From Salinimicrobium catena (GTDB lineage: Bacteria > Bacteroidota > Bacteroidia > Flavobacteriales > Flavobacteriaceae), in contig NZ_FNGG01000003.1 in the NCBI RefSeq assembly GCF_900102915.1, positions 182,295 through 246,294 of the forward strand: a stretch of 64,000 bases of DNA, read 5' to 3'. The notes under the pieces were generated by a model. The model did not search any database. It had not been told where the DNA came from and worked only from the letters and a program-made list of their open reading frames with translations. Positions 15,876-25,647 of the stretch are shown here, piece by piece (positions within the stretch are counted from its first letter, which is position 1; the number at the start of each line of letters is the position of its first letter). The position numbers and the translations under genes were made by a program.

Positions 15876-17213
15876 ATGAAAATAAAACAGTTTAAAGATA
15901 GTCCGCTGGCACATTATTCCTACGCCATAGTGAGTGAGGGAAAAATGGCGCTGGTAGACCCGGAGAGGAATCCGTTGAAATATTACCGTTATGCCGAAGA
16001 GCACAATGCGAAGATCGTGGCCGTTTTTGAGACACATCCGCATGCCGATTTTGTGAGCAGCCACTTGCAGATACATGAGCAAACAGGAGCTACCATATAT
16101 GCCAGTAAGCTGTTGGGGGCAGATTACAAGCACAAGGGATTTGATGACGGCGACAGCCTTAAAATGGGAAAGGTCACTTTTAAAGCCATCAATACCCCCG
16201 GACACTCGCCGGACAGTATCACTATAGTTGCCGAAGACGGAAATAAGACTGCTCTTTTCACGGGAGATACCCTGTTCATTGGAGATGTGGGAAGACCCGA
16301 TCTTAGGGAAAAGGCCGGAAATATGAAGGCCAAAAGGGTAGATTTGGCCAAGAAAATGTACCACACCATTCAGAACAAATACAACGGGCTTCCCGATTCT
16401 GCGATCGTTTACCCAGCCCACGGGGCAGGTTCGCTTTGTGGAAAGAACATGAGCACAGATTCTTCAAGTACGCTGGGACAGGAACGTAAGTTCAACTGGG
16501 CTTTCCGCGACCAGACCGAAGAGCAGTTCGTGGAGACGATATTGAAGGATCAGCCGTTCATTCCGCATTACTTCGGGTTCAATGTAGATGTGAATAAAAA
16601 CGGTGCAGATAACGTTCAAAAGACTAAAGCAGCGGTGAAACTTAGTCTGCTGGTGGAAAAGATAGAGGATGGAGTAACCGTTGTGGATGCCCGCGATGGA
16701 GATGCTTACAAAAAAGGACATTTGCCTAATAGTATTAACATCATGGCCCGTGGAGAGAATGACAAGTATGAAACCTGGCTTGGCGCGATCGTTAAGCCTG
16801 AGGAACCTTTTTACCTTGTCGTGGAAAGCGTGACCCACGTAAGAGAGCTGTTGGAGCGTACCGCAAAGATTGGATATGAAAAACAGCTGAAGGGAATCAT
16901 CACCTTGTCTGAAAAAGTCTCTGAAACCAGCGATGACTTTAAGCTGAAGGATTTCAAAGCTCATAAAGAGGAATATACCATTGTGGATATCCGAAACAAC
17001 AGTGAGGTAGCTGAAAAGCGTATTTTTGAGAACGCGATCGAAATTCCGCTTAACGAACTTCGCGAAAGGGCAAGTGAAGTCCCTGCAGATAAACCAATAG
17101 TCGTGCACTGTGCCGGCGGATACAGGTCTTCGGCGGGAAGCAGTATTCTTGAGAACAAGTTCAAGTCCACCAGGATCTTTGATATGAGCGATGACATTAA
17201 AAAGTTCAGTTAA
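15876..17213 (+). CDS. MBL-fold persulfide dioxygenase-like protein with two rhodanese domains
   Basis: The 445-aa protein joins an ETHE1/Blh-type metallo-beta-lactamase domain (about 1-250) to two rhodanese domains. The mono-iron site is visible as ETHPHADF (His54), NTPGHSPDS and FTGDTLFIGDVGRPDL. Such enzymes oxidise glutathione or other persulfides to sulfite. The first rhodanese domain (VVDARDGDAYKKGHLP) lacks a catalytic Cys; the second has Cys412 in VHCAGGYRSS. It likely works with the sulfite exporter at 3885-4676, which has the same regulatory box, to turn sulfane sulfur into exported sulfite (inference). It lies 21 bp after the hydroxylase gene and 15 bp before the DUF3703 gene. Confidence 0.9.
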   Translation: MKIKQFKDSPLAHYSYAIVSEGKMALVDPERNPLKYYRYAEEHNAKIVAVFETHPHADFVSSHLQIHEQTGATIYASKLLGADYKHKGFDDGDSLKMGKVTFKAINTPGHSPDSITIVAEDGNKTALFTGDTLFIGDVGRPDLREKAGNMKAKRVDLAKKMYHTIQNKYNGLPDSAIVYPAHGAGSLCGKNMSTDSSSTLGQERKFNWAFRDQTEEQFVETILKDQPFIPHYFGFNVDVNKNGADNVQKTKAAVKLSLLVEKIEDGVTVVDARDGDAYKKGHLPNSINIMARGENDKYETWLGAIVKPEEPFYLVVESVTHVRELLERTAKIGYEKQLKGIITLSEKVSETSDDFKLKDFKAHKEEYTIVDIRNNSEVAEKRIFENAIEIPLNELRERASEVPADKPIVVHCAGGYRSSAGSSILENKFKSTRIFDMSDDIKKFS

Positions 17214-17228
17214 TCAAATACTTTAAAA

Positions 17229-17588
17229 ATGAAGTTTAACACCACCATTCCCAGAGATATCAAGTTTCACTACTTGAAGGAACTGGAGCAGTACAGAGAA
17301 GCCTTTAAAAAAGGCAATCTTATTCATGCCTGGTACCACCTGGAACGGGCTCACGTGATAGGGCAATCTTATCCTATTGAGCATTCCCGTGCACACTGGC
17401 TCATGTTGAAGTTCGGTTTTGCCGTGAAGGACTGGAAGGAGATCCTGGGGCAGATTCCCCGTTTATTGGTAGGTGGTGTCAAATCTTTTGTAGGGCAGAT
17501 CCCTACTGGGAATACGGGAGGTGCTAATGTGCCGCCGTTAAAGCCTATGCCTATTCCTCCAGATATTCAGGAAATTCTCAAGAAGTAA
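17229..17588 (+). CDS. DUF3703 family protein
   Basis: The 119-aa protein matches DUF3703 by its FKKGNLIHAWYHLERAHVIG and EHSRAHWLMLKFG segments, rich in conserved His and aromatic residues, and by a C-terminal GNTGGANVPPLKPMPIPP tail. The function is unknown; the gene often occurs near heavy-metal efflux or rhodanese genes. It is the last gene of the hydroxylase-persulfide dioxygenase operon and is followed by a strong terminator. Confidence 0.85.
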   Translation: MKFNTTIPRDIKFHYLKELEQYREAFKKGNLIHAWYHLERAHVIGQSYPIEHSRAHWLMLKFGFAVKDWKEILGQIPRLLVGGVKSFVGQIPTGNTGGANVPPLKPMPIPPDIQEILKK

Positions 17589-17610
17589 GAAGACTATATA
17601 ATTAGAAAGA

Positions 17611-17640
17611 GGGCTGTTCGTCGTGAACAGCCCTTTTTTA
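17611..17640 (+). terminator. rho-independent terminator
   Basis: GGGCTGTTC pairs with GAACAGCCC around a 5-nt loop and is followed by a run of seven T. It ends the persulfide dioxygenase operon. Confidence 0.9.
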
Positions 17641-17677
17641 TTAGGAAATTCTTAAATACAAGGGTGATTAATTTTTT

Positions 17678-17685
17678 TATATTTA
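17678..17685 (+). promoter_or_regulatory. candidate -7 element of the acyl-CoA carboxylase operon
   Basis: TATATTTA at 17678-17685 fits TAnnTTTG at five of six fixed positions and lies 26 bp before the first ATG. No Crp-type palindrome is found at the spacing seen elsewhere. Confidence 0.45.
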
Positions 17686-17710
17686 CAAAAAGTGCCGAAA
17701 AGCCCGCTAT

Positions 17711-18196
17711 ATGGAACAAAAATTTAAAGTTGTTGTGAACGGTGAAATGGAATTCTTTTTCACCAAAGAAGAAATAGACAACCTCGATCTTCAAAAGAAC
17801 ACAACCAACGGATTCCACGTCCTAAAAGACCACCGCTCCTTTAAAAGCCAGATCCAGAATTCAGATTTCCTGAAAAGAAACTATTCGCTAAAGATCAACT
17901 CCCACACTTATGATGTGAAGATCTTCAATGAGCTTGATCTTTTGATCGAAGACATGGGACTCAGCCTTGCCTCGGCCAGTGTGGTGAACGACATTAAAGC
18001 TCCCATGCCGGGACTGATACTTGACGTACAGGTAAAAGAAGGAGATGAAGTACAGGAAGGAGATTACCTGCTGGTGCTGGAAGCCATGAAAATGGAAAAT
18101 ACCCTTACCGCGCCCAGAGACGGAGTGGTCAAATCTGTTACGGTCAAAAAAGGGGAAACGGTTGATAAGAATCAGCTGTTGATCGAAATGGAATAA
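17711..18196 (+). CDS. biotin carboxyl carrier protein of an acyl-CoA carboxylase
   Basis: The 161-aa protein ends in a biotinyl domain with the modification site EAMKMEN; Lys127 would carry biotin. The sequence DIKAPMPGLILDVQVKEGDEV opens that domain. The N-terminal 90 residues form a separate region, common in Bacteroidetes carriers of this type. It shuttles carboxybiotin between the biotin carboxylase and the carboxyltransferase encoded next. The three genes form an operon (gaps of 49 and 10 bp) for a propionyl-CoA- or acetyl-CoA-type carboxylase. Confidence 0.92.
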   Translation: MEQKFKVVVNGEMEFFFTKEEIDNLDLQKNTTNGFHVLKDHRSFKSQIQNSDFLKRNYSLKINSHTYDVKIFNELDLLIEDMGLSLASASVVNDIKAPMPGLILDVQVKEGDEVQEGDYLLVLEAMKMENTLTAPRDGVVKSVTVKKGETVDKNQLLIEME

Positions 18197-18245
18197 ACGA
18201 AACCTACCTCCAGAAAAGGATTTTTAAGACATTAAAAGTTATAGC

Positions 18246-19688
18246 ATGAAGAAAATACTGGTTGCCAATCGCGGGGAGATTGCCCTCAGGGTTATGAAGA
18301 CGGCCCAGAAAATGGGGATCAAAACCGTGGCTGTCTATTCTACAGTTGATAGAAATTCACCGCATGTCAAGTTTGCCGATGAAGCCGTCCTGCTTGGCGA
18401 AGCGCCTTCCAATCAATCTTACCTGGTCATGGACAAGATCATTGAAGTGGCCAAAAAACTCAATGTAGACGGCATCCATCCCGGTTACGGATTTCTAAGC
18501 GAGAATGCAGACTTTGCCGAAAAAGTGGAACAGAACGGGATCACCTGGATAGGCCCCGGTTCAAAAGCCATCAGGGTAATGGGGAGCAAGCTTGCAGCTA
18601 AAGACGCAGTGAAAAAGTATAAGATCCCAATGGTACCGGGAATCGATGAGGCAATTACAGACCCTGAAGAGGCTAAAAAGATCGCGAAGGAGATTGGTTT
18701 TCCTATCCTTATCAAAGCTTCAGCCGGAGGCGGAGGTAAAGGGATGCGGGTGGTAGAGAAGGAGAAGGACCTGAAGGACCAGATGAAGAGGGCAATAAGT
18801 GAAGCTGAATCGGCCTTTGGTGACGGTTCGGTTTTTATAGAAAAATACATAGGGAGTCCGCGCCACATTGAGATACAGGTACTGGCCGATACTCACGGAA
18901 ATTTTCTGCACCTTTTTGAAAGGGAATGCAGCATTCAGCGGCGTCACCAAAAGGTGGTAGAGGAAGCTCCTTCTGTGGTCCTTGACGAAGAGCTTAGGCA
19001 ACAGATGGGGGAGGCCGCGGTGAAGGTGGCCCGGGCGTGTGATTACATTGGTGCGGGAACCGTGGAGTTCCTGCTTGATGAAGAAAAGAATTTTTATTTC
19101 CTCGAAATGAACACCCGCTTGCAGGTAGAGCACCCGGTCACCGAATTCATTACAGGAAAGGACCTGGTGGAACAGCAGATACGTGTGGCCAGGGGTGAAA
19201 AACTGAATTTTTCACAGGATGACCTTTCCATTAACGGACATGCTGTGGAACTAAGGGTTTATGCCGAAGATCCCATAGAAGACTTTATGCCCAGTGTGGG
19301 CTTGCTGGAAAAATACCGCGGGCCGTCAGGAGAAGGCATCAGGCTTGATGACGGTTTTGAGGAAGGGATGGAAGTCCCAATTTATTACGATCCTATGCTG
19401 GCAAAGCTCATCACCTACGGAAAGACCCGTGAAGAAGCCATTCAGTTGATGATCAAAGCCATTGATCAGTACGAAGTGCAGGGGGTAAGCACCACGCTCC
19501 CCTTCGGAAAGTTCGTCTTTGAACATGAAGCCTTCAGAAGCGGGAATTTCGACACCCACTTTGTAAAAAGGTATTATTCCGCAGAAAAGCTGGAGGAAGA
19601 AACCCGGGAAGAGGCCCGATTAGCGGCGATGATAGCCCTGAAGCAATACCTGGAAGACCAGCAGGCATTGAGATTACCCAATCATTAA
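18246..19688 (+). CDS. accC: acyl-CoA carboxylase, biotin carboxylase subunit
   Basis: The 480-aa ATP-grasp enzyme carboxylates biotin using ATP and bicarbonate. It starts [19 protein letters not shown], has the glycine-rich ATP loop [14 protein letters not shown], and the catalytic-region motif [14 protein letters not shown]. The length is slightly above the 450 aa of E. coli AccC and is usual for the subunit of propionyl- or methylcrotonyl-CoA carboxylases. It lies between the carrier and the carboxyltransferase genes. Which acyl-CoA is used cannot be decided from this subunit. Confidence 0.93.
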   Translation: MKKILVANRGEIALRVMKTAQKMGIKTVAVYSTVDRNSPHVKFADEAVLLGEAPSNQSYLVMDKIIEVAKKLNVDGIHPGYGFLSENADFAEKVEQNGITWIGPGSKAIRVMGSKLAAKDAVKKYKIPMVPGIDEAITDPEEAKKIAKEIGFPILIKASAGGGGKGMRVVEKEKDLKDQMKRAISEAESAFGDGSVFIEKYIGSPRHIEIQVLADTHGNFLHLFERECSIQRRHQKVVEEAPSVVLDEELRQQMGEAAVKVARACDYIGAGTVEFLLDEEKNFYFLEMNTRLQVEHPVTEFITGKDLVEQQIRVARGEKLNFSQDDLSINGHAVELRVYAEDPIEDFMPSVGLLEKYRGPSGEGIRLDDGFEEGMEVPIYYDPMLAKLITYGKTREEAIQLMIKAIDQYEVQGVSTTLPFGKFVFEHEAFRSGNFDTHFVKRYYSAEKLEEETREEARLAAMIALKQYLEDQQALRLPNH

Positions 19689-19698
19689 TCTTCATTAC

Positions 19699-21240
19699 AT
19701 GAGTGAAAATACCCGAAAATTACAGGAAAAAATATCTGAAGCCCTAAAAGGCGGAGGCGAGAAACGAATAGCCAAACAGCACGAAAAAAAGAAACTTACT
19801 GCCCGGGAACGTGTGGATTACCTTCTTGACGAGGGCTCCTTTGAAGAGATCGGGATCCTGGTGACCCACCGCACCACCGATTTTGGAATGGAAGACCAGA
19901 AGTATTATGGTGACGGCGTGGTCACCGGCTACGGTACCATCAATGGAAGACTGGTCTATGTCTTTGCCCAGGATTTTACCGTTTTTGGAGGTTCCCTTTC
20001 TGAAACCCATGCCGAAAAGATCTGTAAGGTGATGGACCACGCCATGAAAGTGGGAGCGCCTATTATTGGATTAAACGATTCAGGTGGGGCAAGGATACAG
20101 GAAGGAGTGCGATCGCTGGGAGGTTATGCAGATATTTTCTACCGCAATGTGCAGGCTTCAGGAGTCATTCCGCAGATATCGGCTATAATGGGGCCTTGTG
20201 CCGGGGGAGCCGTTTATTCTCCCGCAATGACCGATTTCACCCTGATGGTTCAGGATACCAGTTACATGTTCGTGACCGGTCCTAACGTGGTGAAGACGGT
20301 GACCAATGAATCGGTTACTTCCGAAGAGCTTGGAGGGGCGAGCACCCATTCGACAAAATCCGGCGTTACCCACCGCACGGCTGCCAACGATCTTACCTGT
20401 TTGGAAGATATCAAGACCCTGCTGAGTTACCTGCCGCAGAACAACAAGGAAACCACCGATAAGTTGGAGTATAAGCTGGAGGACGAAATGCGGGAAGAAC
20501 TGGAGAGCATAGTGCCCGATAGTTCAAGTAAGCCGTATGACATGCACGAGGTGATCAAGGGGATTATTGACAAGGAATCATTTTTTGAGATCCATAAAGA
20601 TTATGCAGATAACATCATTGTGGGATTTGCCCGCCTTGGAGGGCGCAGCATTGGGATAGTCGCCAATCAGCCCATGAGCCTTGCCGGAGTCCTGGATGTG
20701 AATTCCTCCAAGAAAGCGGCCCGTTTCACCCGTTTTTGCGACTGCTTTAATATTCCGTTGCTTGTGCTGGTTGATGTTCCCGGATTCTTGCCCGGAACCG
20801 ACCAGGAATGGAACGGGATCATCCTGCACGGGGCGAAACTTTTGTATGCCCTGAGTGAGGCCACCGTGCCAAGGGTAACGGTGATCACCAGGAAGGCATA
20901 CGGGGGAGCGTATGATGTGATGAACTCTAAACACATTGGCGCCGATCTTAACTTTGCCTGGCCAACTGCAGAGATCGCGGTAATGGGAGCCAAGGGGGCC
21001 AGTGAGATCATCTTTAGAAAAGAGATCCAGGAAGCCGACGATCCCGAAGTTAAACTGTCTGAAAAAGAGGCAGAGTACGCTGCCAAGTTCGCCAATCCGT
21101 TCAAAGCCGCTCAGCGCGGTTTCATAGACGAGGTGATCATGCCAAAGGAAACCAGGAGAAAACTGTTGAAGGCCTTCAGCATGCTGGAGAATAAAGAGGT
21201 GCTGCGGATAGACCGGAAGCACGGGAATATTCCTTTATAA
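19699..21240 (+). CDS. acyl-CoA carboxylase, carboxyltransferase (beta) subunit
   Basis: The 513-aa protein has the two crotonase-like halves of PccB-type carboxyltransferases. Seen are [20 protein letters not shown] near the N-terminus, [18 protein letters not shown] in the acyl-CoA-binding half and [20 protein letters not shown] in the carboxybiotin half. It transfers CO2 from biotin to an acyl-CoA, most likely propionyl-CoA, which would feed methylmalonyl-CoA. It is the final gene of the carboxylase operon. A repetitive intergenic tract follows. Confidence 0.93.
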   Translation: MSENTRKLQEKISEALKGGGEKRIAKQHEKKKLTARERVDYLLDEGSFEEIGILVTHRTTDFGMEDQKYYGDGVVTGYGTINGRLVYVFAQDFTVFGGSLSETHAEKICKVMDHAMKVGAPIIGLNDSGGARIQEGVRSLGGYADIFYRNVQASGVIPQISAIMGPCAGGAVYSPAMTDFTLMVQDTSYMFVTGPNVVKTVTNESVTSEELGGASTHSTKSGVTHRTAANDLTCLEDIKTLLSYLPQNNKETTDKLEYKLEDEMREELESIVPDSSSKPYDMHEVIKGIIDKESFFEIHKDYADNIIVGFARLGGRSIGIVANQPMSLAGVLDVNSSKKAARFTRFCDCFNIPLLVLVDVPGFLPGTDQEWNGIILHGAKLLYALSEATVPRVTVITRKAYGGAYDVMNSKHIGADLNFAWPTAEIAVMGAKGASEIIFRKEIQEADDPEVKLSEKEAEYAAKFANPFKAAQRGFIDEVIMPKETRRKLLKAFSMLENKEVLRIDRKHGNIPL

Positions 21241-21377
21241 AATTCAAGGTTCAAGTTTTCAGGTTCCAGGTTTGAATTTAAAATTCAAGATTTGAAATTC
21301 AAGAACATGGGCCATTGAAATCGAATACCTACAATCTAAAGTCTCACTTTTCACATCTAATATCTCATATCTCAAAT
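21241..21377. repeat. AT-rich degenerate intergenic repeat tract
   Basis: The first half repeats variants of AAATTCAAG/TTTGAATT, and the second half repeats TCTCATATCTCA-like units (TCACATCTAATATCTCATATCTC). No promoter or start is convincing. Similar word-like repeats occur between genes in many Flavobacteriia. The open frame of the next gene runs into it, but the repeat composition shows it is not coding. Confidence 0.6.
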
Positions 21378-22277
21378 ATGAAATTTAAAAAGATCGTTTG
21401 CGTTGATAACACCAAATTGCAGGACTGGGCCCTAGAGGAGCTGCAGCAGTACAGCGAGCAAGAGATTGAGGTTTACGACGACTATCCGGCTTCTGAGGAA
21501 GAAGTGGTGAAAAGAATACAAGGCGCCGATGCGGTGATCGTTTCCTGGCGCACTATACTGGATGAAAAGATCATTTCTCAGTGTCCCGATCTAAAATACA
21601 TTGGCATGGCCTGCAGCCTTTATGATGACGCTTCTGCTAATGTTGCGGTGAACTTTGCCCGGGAACGAGGAATTACCGTCACGGGTATCAGGGATTACGG
21701 AGATCCTGGTGTAGCGGAATTCATTATTGCTGAACTCATAAGGCTGCTTCACGGATTTGGGGAGCATCAATGGCGGGAGATGCCAGAAGAGCTTTCCGGT
21801 AAGAAGATCGGGATCATTGGCCTGGGCACAACCGGCCAATTGCTGGCAGAATGTCTGTTGCCGTTCGGGGTGGATCTATATTATTTCAGCCGTACCCGGA
21901 AAAAAGAGTGGGAGGAAAAAGGGGTAAAATATCTGCCGCTTGAGGGTCTGCTGCAAACCGCCGAGATCATCTCTTTTCACCTTCCGAAGAACACCGTGCT
22001 TTTAAAAGAAAAGGAATTTGAACTTTTTGGAAATGGAAAAATTCTTATTAATACTTCGCTGGGATTACCATTTGACGAAGAAGCTTTTAAGGAATGGCGG
22101 CAGGGAGAAGGCAATTTTGCCATTTTTGACGGGGACGGAAAAAAGCAACTTGCGGTAGAAGTGGAAAAATATTTCAATGTTCTTATTTCAGAGAAGAGTG
22201 CGGGCTGGTCTGCTGCAACTCAGGAGCGGCTTTCGAACAAGGTGCTACAGAACATTAAAGATCAGCTCGAAAAATAA
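21378..22277 (+). CDS. D-isomer-specific 2-hydroxyacid dehydrogenase family protein
   Basis: The 299-aa protein has the two-domain fold of NAD-dependent 2-hydroxyacid dehydrogenases. The dinucleotide motif is IGIIGLGTTGQLL, preceded by GDPGVAEFIIAELIRLLHGF; the later ISFHLPKNTVLL segment corresponds to the conserved H-P-T region. The open frame begins at 21315, inside a repeat tract; the ATG at 21378 (MKFKKIVCVDN) gives the normal N-terminus and is chosen. The reaction is reduction of a 2-keto acid or the reverse; the substrate is unknown. Confidence 0.85.
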   Translation: MKFKKIVCVDNTKLQDWALEELQQYSEQEIEVYDDYPASEEEVVKRIQGADAVIVSWRTILDEKIISQCPDLKYIGMACSLYDDASANVAVNFARERGITVTGIRDYGDPGVAEFIIAELIRLLHGFGEHQWREMPEELSGKKIGIIGLGTTGQLLAECLLPFGVDLYYFSRTRKKEWEEKGVKYLPLEGLLQTAEIISFHLPKNTVLLKEKEFELFGNGKILINTSLGLPFDEEAFKEWRQGEGNFAIFDGDGKKQLAVEVEKYFNVLISEKSAGWSAATQERLSNKVLQNIKDQLEK

Positions 22278-22340
22278 AGGCACACATTTTGTCTGTACTC
22301 TGGAAAACATCCCATAGTAACTTCTTGAAAATTTGATTAA

Positions 22341-22898
22341 ATGGATTTAATATTAGAACCCTGGCCGTGGTATGTGGCGGGGCCAATGATCGCCTTGGTC
22401 ATGTTCCTGCTCATCTTCATGGGAAGGAAATTCGGTATGTCTTCAAACCTGGAAACCATGTGCGCCGTTTGCGGAGCAGGCAAAAAGTCAGAATATTTCA
22501 GTTTTGACTGGCGAGCCAATCGCTGGAACCTGGTTGTGATTCTGGGTGCCGCTATTGGCGGATTCGCAGGCGCGCACCTCCTGAGCACCGGCGAAGCAGT
22601 GGCCATCGCTCCTGAAACTGTCGAAAAACTAAATGCACTTGGTTTTGAGAGTGCCGGAAAAGCCTACCTTCCTGAAGACCTTTTCAGCACCTCCGCCCTT
22701 TCAGACCCTTTTGCCCTGGCCATTTTGATGATTGGTGGTTTGCTGATCGGTTTTGGGGCAAGATATGCCGCGGGATGTACTTCGGGTCACGCCATCTCCG
22801 GGTTAAGCAATTTACAGCTGCCCTCACTTATAGCGGTGATCGGGTTTTTTATTGGCGGCCTTGTTATGGTCCATTTACTTTTTCCAATGATCTTTTAG
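22341..22898 (+). CDS. YeeE/YedE family sulfur transporter, first half
   Basis: The 185-aa membrane protein carries the family signature RYAAGCTSGHAISGLSN with the conserved Cys. YeeE/YedE proteins import thiosulfate or other sulfane sulfur in E. coli and Spirochaeta. In this lineage the transporter is split into two half-length genes; the partner starts 1 bp downstream. An inserted CAVCGAGKKSEYF segment (two Cys) is visible after the first helix. It lies near the sulfur-oxidation genes but has no convincing GTrAy-N4-GTTAC box. Confidence 0.88.
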   Translation: MDLILEPWPWYVAGPMIALVMFLLIFMGRKFGMSSNLETMCAVCGAGKKSEYFSFDWRANRWNLVVILGAAIGGFAGAHLLSTGEAVAIAPETVEKLNALGFESAGKAYLPEDLFSTSALSDPFALAILMIGGLLIGFGARYAAGCTSGHAISGLSNLQLPSLIAVIGFFIGGLVMVHLLFPMIF

Positions 22899-22899
22899 A

Positions 22900-23313
22900 A
22901 TGAGAACACTAGCATATCTTTTTATCGGCATTTTCTTTGGCGTGGTAATGTATAAATCTGAAGCAGCTTCCTGGTTCCGCATCTATGAAATGTTCCATTT
23001 TGATTCCTTTCATATGTACGGCATCATAGGTTCGGCGCTTTTTCTGGGAGTGGTTGGGGTGCAACTCATCAAAAGAAGGAAGATGAAGACCTTTTTTGGA
23101 GAGCCCATAAAAATAGCCCCTAAAGAAAGAGGCTTTAAAAATTACCTTTTTGGAGGTGTGATCTTTGGTCTTGGGTGGGCTTTAGCGGGGGCATGCCCCG
23201 GGCCTATCTATACTTTGATAGGCGCGGGATATGTTTCGATACTCATAGTTCTTGCCGGTGCGTTGCTGGGAGCTTTTCTTTATGGTCTGCTTCGGAAGAA
23301 GCTGCCTCATTAA
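22900..23313 (+). CDS. YeeE/YedE family sulfur transporter, second half (DUF6691 type)
   Basis: The 137-aa protein has four predicted helices and the matching signature GWALAGACPGPIYTLIGAG with the second conserved Cys. Together with the preceding gene it should form a complete YeeE-like pore for thiosulfate or sulfide species. The genes are 1 bp apart. Its stop codon overlaps that of the convergent gene at 23310-23669 by 4 bp. Confidence 0.88.
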   Translation: MRTLAYLFIGIFFGVVMYKSEAASWFRIYEMFHFDSFHMYGIIGSALFLGVVGVQLIKRRKMKTFFGEPIKIAPKERGFKNYLFGGVIFGLGWALAGACPGPIYTLIGAGYVSILIVLAGALLGAFLYGLLRKKLPH

Positions 23314-23669
23314 AGATTGGCGTAGGCAAGAAGCGTATCAGAATAGTCCACAGAGAGTTCATAAATAATGCCTTCCCGCCATTCGCCTCCAAATACATTT
23401 CTGTTCTCCAGCTCCTTTTGAATGAAGTAGTTGAGGTCTTCATTTCCGGAGGCAACATTGATACACTGAATCTTCTTGTCTTCAGAAATAGAAAAGAAAA
23501 TGGTAACTTCCAGTTCTTCGTCCAGAATAAGATGGGATTCCTGAAGAATGTTTTCAATTTCGTGTGAAATGGAGTTCATATCTGCAAATCTTTCTTCTGA
23601 AGGATTGGCATACAACATAGTGCTAAGGGAAACCGCACAACCGAGTAGTAACATCTTGAAAGTTTTCAT
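23310..23669 (-). CDS. secreted hypothetical protein, 119 aa
   Basis: A signal peptide (MKTFKMLLLGCAVSLSTMLY, cleavage near YAN) is followed by a ~95-residue domain. The stretch LEVTIFFSISEDKKIQCINV then NYFIQKELENRNV resembles the beta-alpha-beta core of TonB C-terminal-like domains seen in small Bacteroidetes secreted proteins. No function can be given. It overlaps the convergent YeeE-like gene by 4 bp, and about 200 bp upstream separate it from the TRIC gene without a recognisable feature. Confidence 0.7.
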   Translation of the reverse strand: MKTFKMLLLGCAVSLSTMLYANPSEERFADMNSISHEIENILQESHLILDEELEVTIFFSISEDKKIQCINVASGNEDLNYFIQKELENRNVFGGEWREGIIYELSVDYSDTLLAYANL

Positions 23670-23874
23670 GACTATAAATTTTAATAATTCTACAATGGCG
23701 GGGGAAAAAAGAATCTTTACTTAATAGACTGTCTGGGATTCAAATCGTTACAGGTTTTTCGCGATTTTAACACGGGAAAATGGAAGGTTTTTCAAAGCAC
23801 CTGAAATTGCTGAAGTTTCCGAAGATTCCAGTCAAAAAAAAATAGTCTAACCTCCAAAAAAGGGCTTTTGAAGA

Positions 23875-24501
23875 TCAGGTTTTTGAAGAAAGATAGAACG
23901 AAGGCAGGGAAATGTGATATTTGACCACCACCAGCCGAATCAGGATCACCGTTAAGGAGGTGGCAATGTAGATGATATCGGTATCCACGGCCAGCTGGTG
24001 CAGGATGACGAATGCCAGCCCACCGATGATACAGGCGGTGGCGTAGATCTCTTTTCTGAAGATCACCGGGATCTCGTTACAAAGTATATCCCTTATCACC
24101 CCACCAAAGGTTCCCGTCATGGCGCCCAGGGCGATGGAAATTATAGGATTCAGGTCATTTTGTACTCCCATCTCAACCCCGGTGATGGTAAATACTCCCA
24201 GCCCGATGGTATCGAACAGGAAAAGGGACTTTTTCAGGTGGTTTAATTTGCTTCTGAAGATAATGGCAAAGATGGTCACAACTCCAATTAGATAAATGTA
24301 GAGGATATTTTCCATCCAGGTAACCGGTGTACTTCCAATAAGCACATCCCGCAAGGTCCCTCCGCCAATTGCAGTCACGAATGCGATGATGAAAATTCCG
24401 AAGAGATCCAGCCTTCGGTTCATGGCAGAGAGAGCCCCTGAAATGGCAAAAGCAATGGTTCCCAGCAGGTCCAGGATGAAGAATAAAGAGAATTCGGTCA
24501 T
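23875..24501 (-). CDS. trimeric intracellular cation channel family protein (YicG/UPF0126)
   Basis: The 208-aa protein has about seven helices in two repeats of the UPF0126/TRIC family. Repeat signatures are GTIAFAISGALSAMNRRLDLFG and, in the second half, LGVFTITGVEMGV followed by GTFGGVIRDILCNEIP; GGGTLRDVLIG is in the first. Structural work on bacterial TRIC homologues showed potassium-permeable trimers; other members are proposed to move glycine. The gene stands alone, divergent from trxB. Confidence 0.88.
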   Translation of the reverse strand: MTEFSLFFILDLLGTIAFAISGALSAMNRRLDLFGIFIIAFVTAIGGGTLRDVLIGSTPVTWMENILYIYLIGVVTIFAIIFRSKLNHLKKSLFLFDTIGLGVFTITGVEMGVQNDLNPIISIALGAMTGTFGGVIRDILCNEIPVIFRKEIYATACIIGGLAFVILHQLAVDTDIIYIATSLTVILIRLVVVKYHISLPSFYLSSKT

Positions 24502-24659
24502 GTACTTTGGTCAGTTCTAAGGTGAAGGTAAGAAAAACCTGCTAACATAGGCAATTTGATCATTTTAGGTGTCTATAAAAGTATAATAAATCTGTATCTT
24601 GGCTGTTGTAAGTTTTTAGTGAAAGTTGCTACTTTTACCATATATAAAAAGTTTGAGAA

Positions 24660-25631
24660 ATGAGTGAAACTACTGAAAGAATAAAGTGTCTGATCATAGG
24701 ATCTGGGCCTGCAGGTTATACTGCAGCCATATATGCCGCCAGGGCCGATCTTAACCCTGTAATGTACACAGGTTTGGAGCCCGGAGGACAGCTTACCACC
24801 ACTACCGAAGTTGATAACTTCCCGGGTTATCCCGAAGGTGTTGACGGGCCGGCCATGATGGTTGACCTGCAAAAGCAGGCCGAGCGTTTTGGGACGCAGG
24901 TGAGAATGGGAATGGTGACCGAAGTTGAATTCAGCAAAGAAGTAGGAGGGGTGCACAAGGTTTGTGTGGACAACTCTACCTGGCTGGAAGCCGAGACGGT
25001 GATCATCTCTACGGGAGCAACCGCTAAATATCTTGGACTGCCAAGTGAGCAACGTCTTAGGGGCGGAGGAGTTTCTGCCTGTGCCGTTTGTGACGGATTC
25101 TTCTATAAAGGACAGGACGTTGCTATAGTTGGTGGAGGAGATACAGCTGCCGAGGAAGCCACTTACCTGGCAAACATCTGTACCAAGGTGACCATGCTGG
25201 TCAGAAAAGATGAGATGAGAGCTTCAAAGGCCATGCAGCACAGGGTAATGAACACTAAGAACATCGACCTGCGCTACAATACCGAAGTTGATGAGGTACT
25301 GGGAGACCAGGTAGTGGAAGGCCTGAGAATGGTGAACAACCAGACCGGGGAAAAAGAGGAGATCAAGATCACCGGATTGTTCATTGCCATTGGGCATAAA
25401 CCAAACACCGAGATCTTTAAAGGGCAGCTGGATATGGACAGCACCGGGTATCTTATCACTAAAGGAAAGTCAACAAAAACTAATATTCCGGGAGTATTCG
25501 CTTCTGGAGATGTACAGGACAAAGAGTACCGCCAGGCGATCACAGCCGCAGGTACCGGTTGCATGGCTGCCCTTGATGCAGAACGTTACCTCGCGACCAT
25601 AGAAAGCAGTGAAGAAGTAACTGCGAAGTAG
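24660..25631 (+). CDS. trxB: thioredoxin-disulfide reductase
   Basis: The 323-aa flavoenzyme reduces thioredoxin with NADPH. It has the FAD motif LIIGSGPAGYTAAIYAA, the redox pair Cys141 and Cys144 in SACAVCDGFF, the NADPH motif VAIVGGGDTAAEEA and the C-terminal GVFASGDVQDKEYRQ. Length and order match low-molecular-weight TrxB. It has its own promoter region (about 160 bp, divergent from the TRIC gene) and a strong terminator. It would supply thioredoxin electrons to DsbD and TlpA encoded at 9.9-12.6 kb. Confidence 0.96.
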   Translation: MSETTERIKCLIIGSGPAGYTAAIYAARADLNPVMYTGLEPGGQLTTTTEVDNFPGYPEGVDGPAMMVDLQKQAERFGTQVRMGMVTEVEFSKEVGGVHKVCVDNSTWLEAETVIISTGATAKYLGLPSEQRLRGGGVSACAVCDGFFYKGQDVAIVGGGDTAAEEATYLANICTKVTMLVRKDEMRASKAMQHRVMNTKNIDLRYNTEVDEVLGDQVVEGLRMVNNQTGEKEEIKITGLFIAIGHKPNTEIFKGQLDMDSTGYLITKGKSTKTNIPGVFASGDVQDKEYRQAITAAGTGCMAALDAERYLATIESSEEVTAK

Positions 25632-25647
25632 TCAATAGAAATACAAT

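Noticed and set aside
22313-22335. GTAAC half-site before the YeeE/YedE genes
   Set aside because: Only one arm is present and no good -7 element fits, so it is not counted as a sulfur box.
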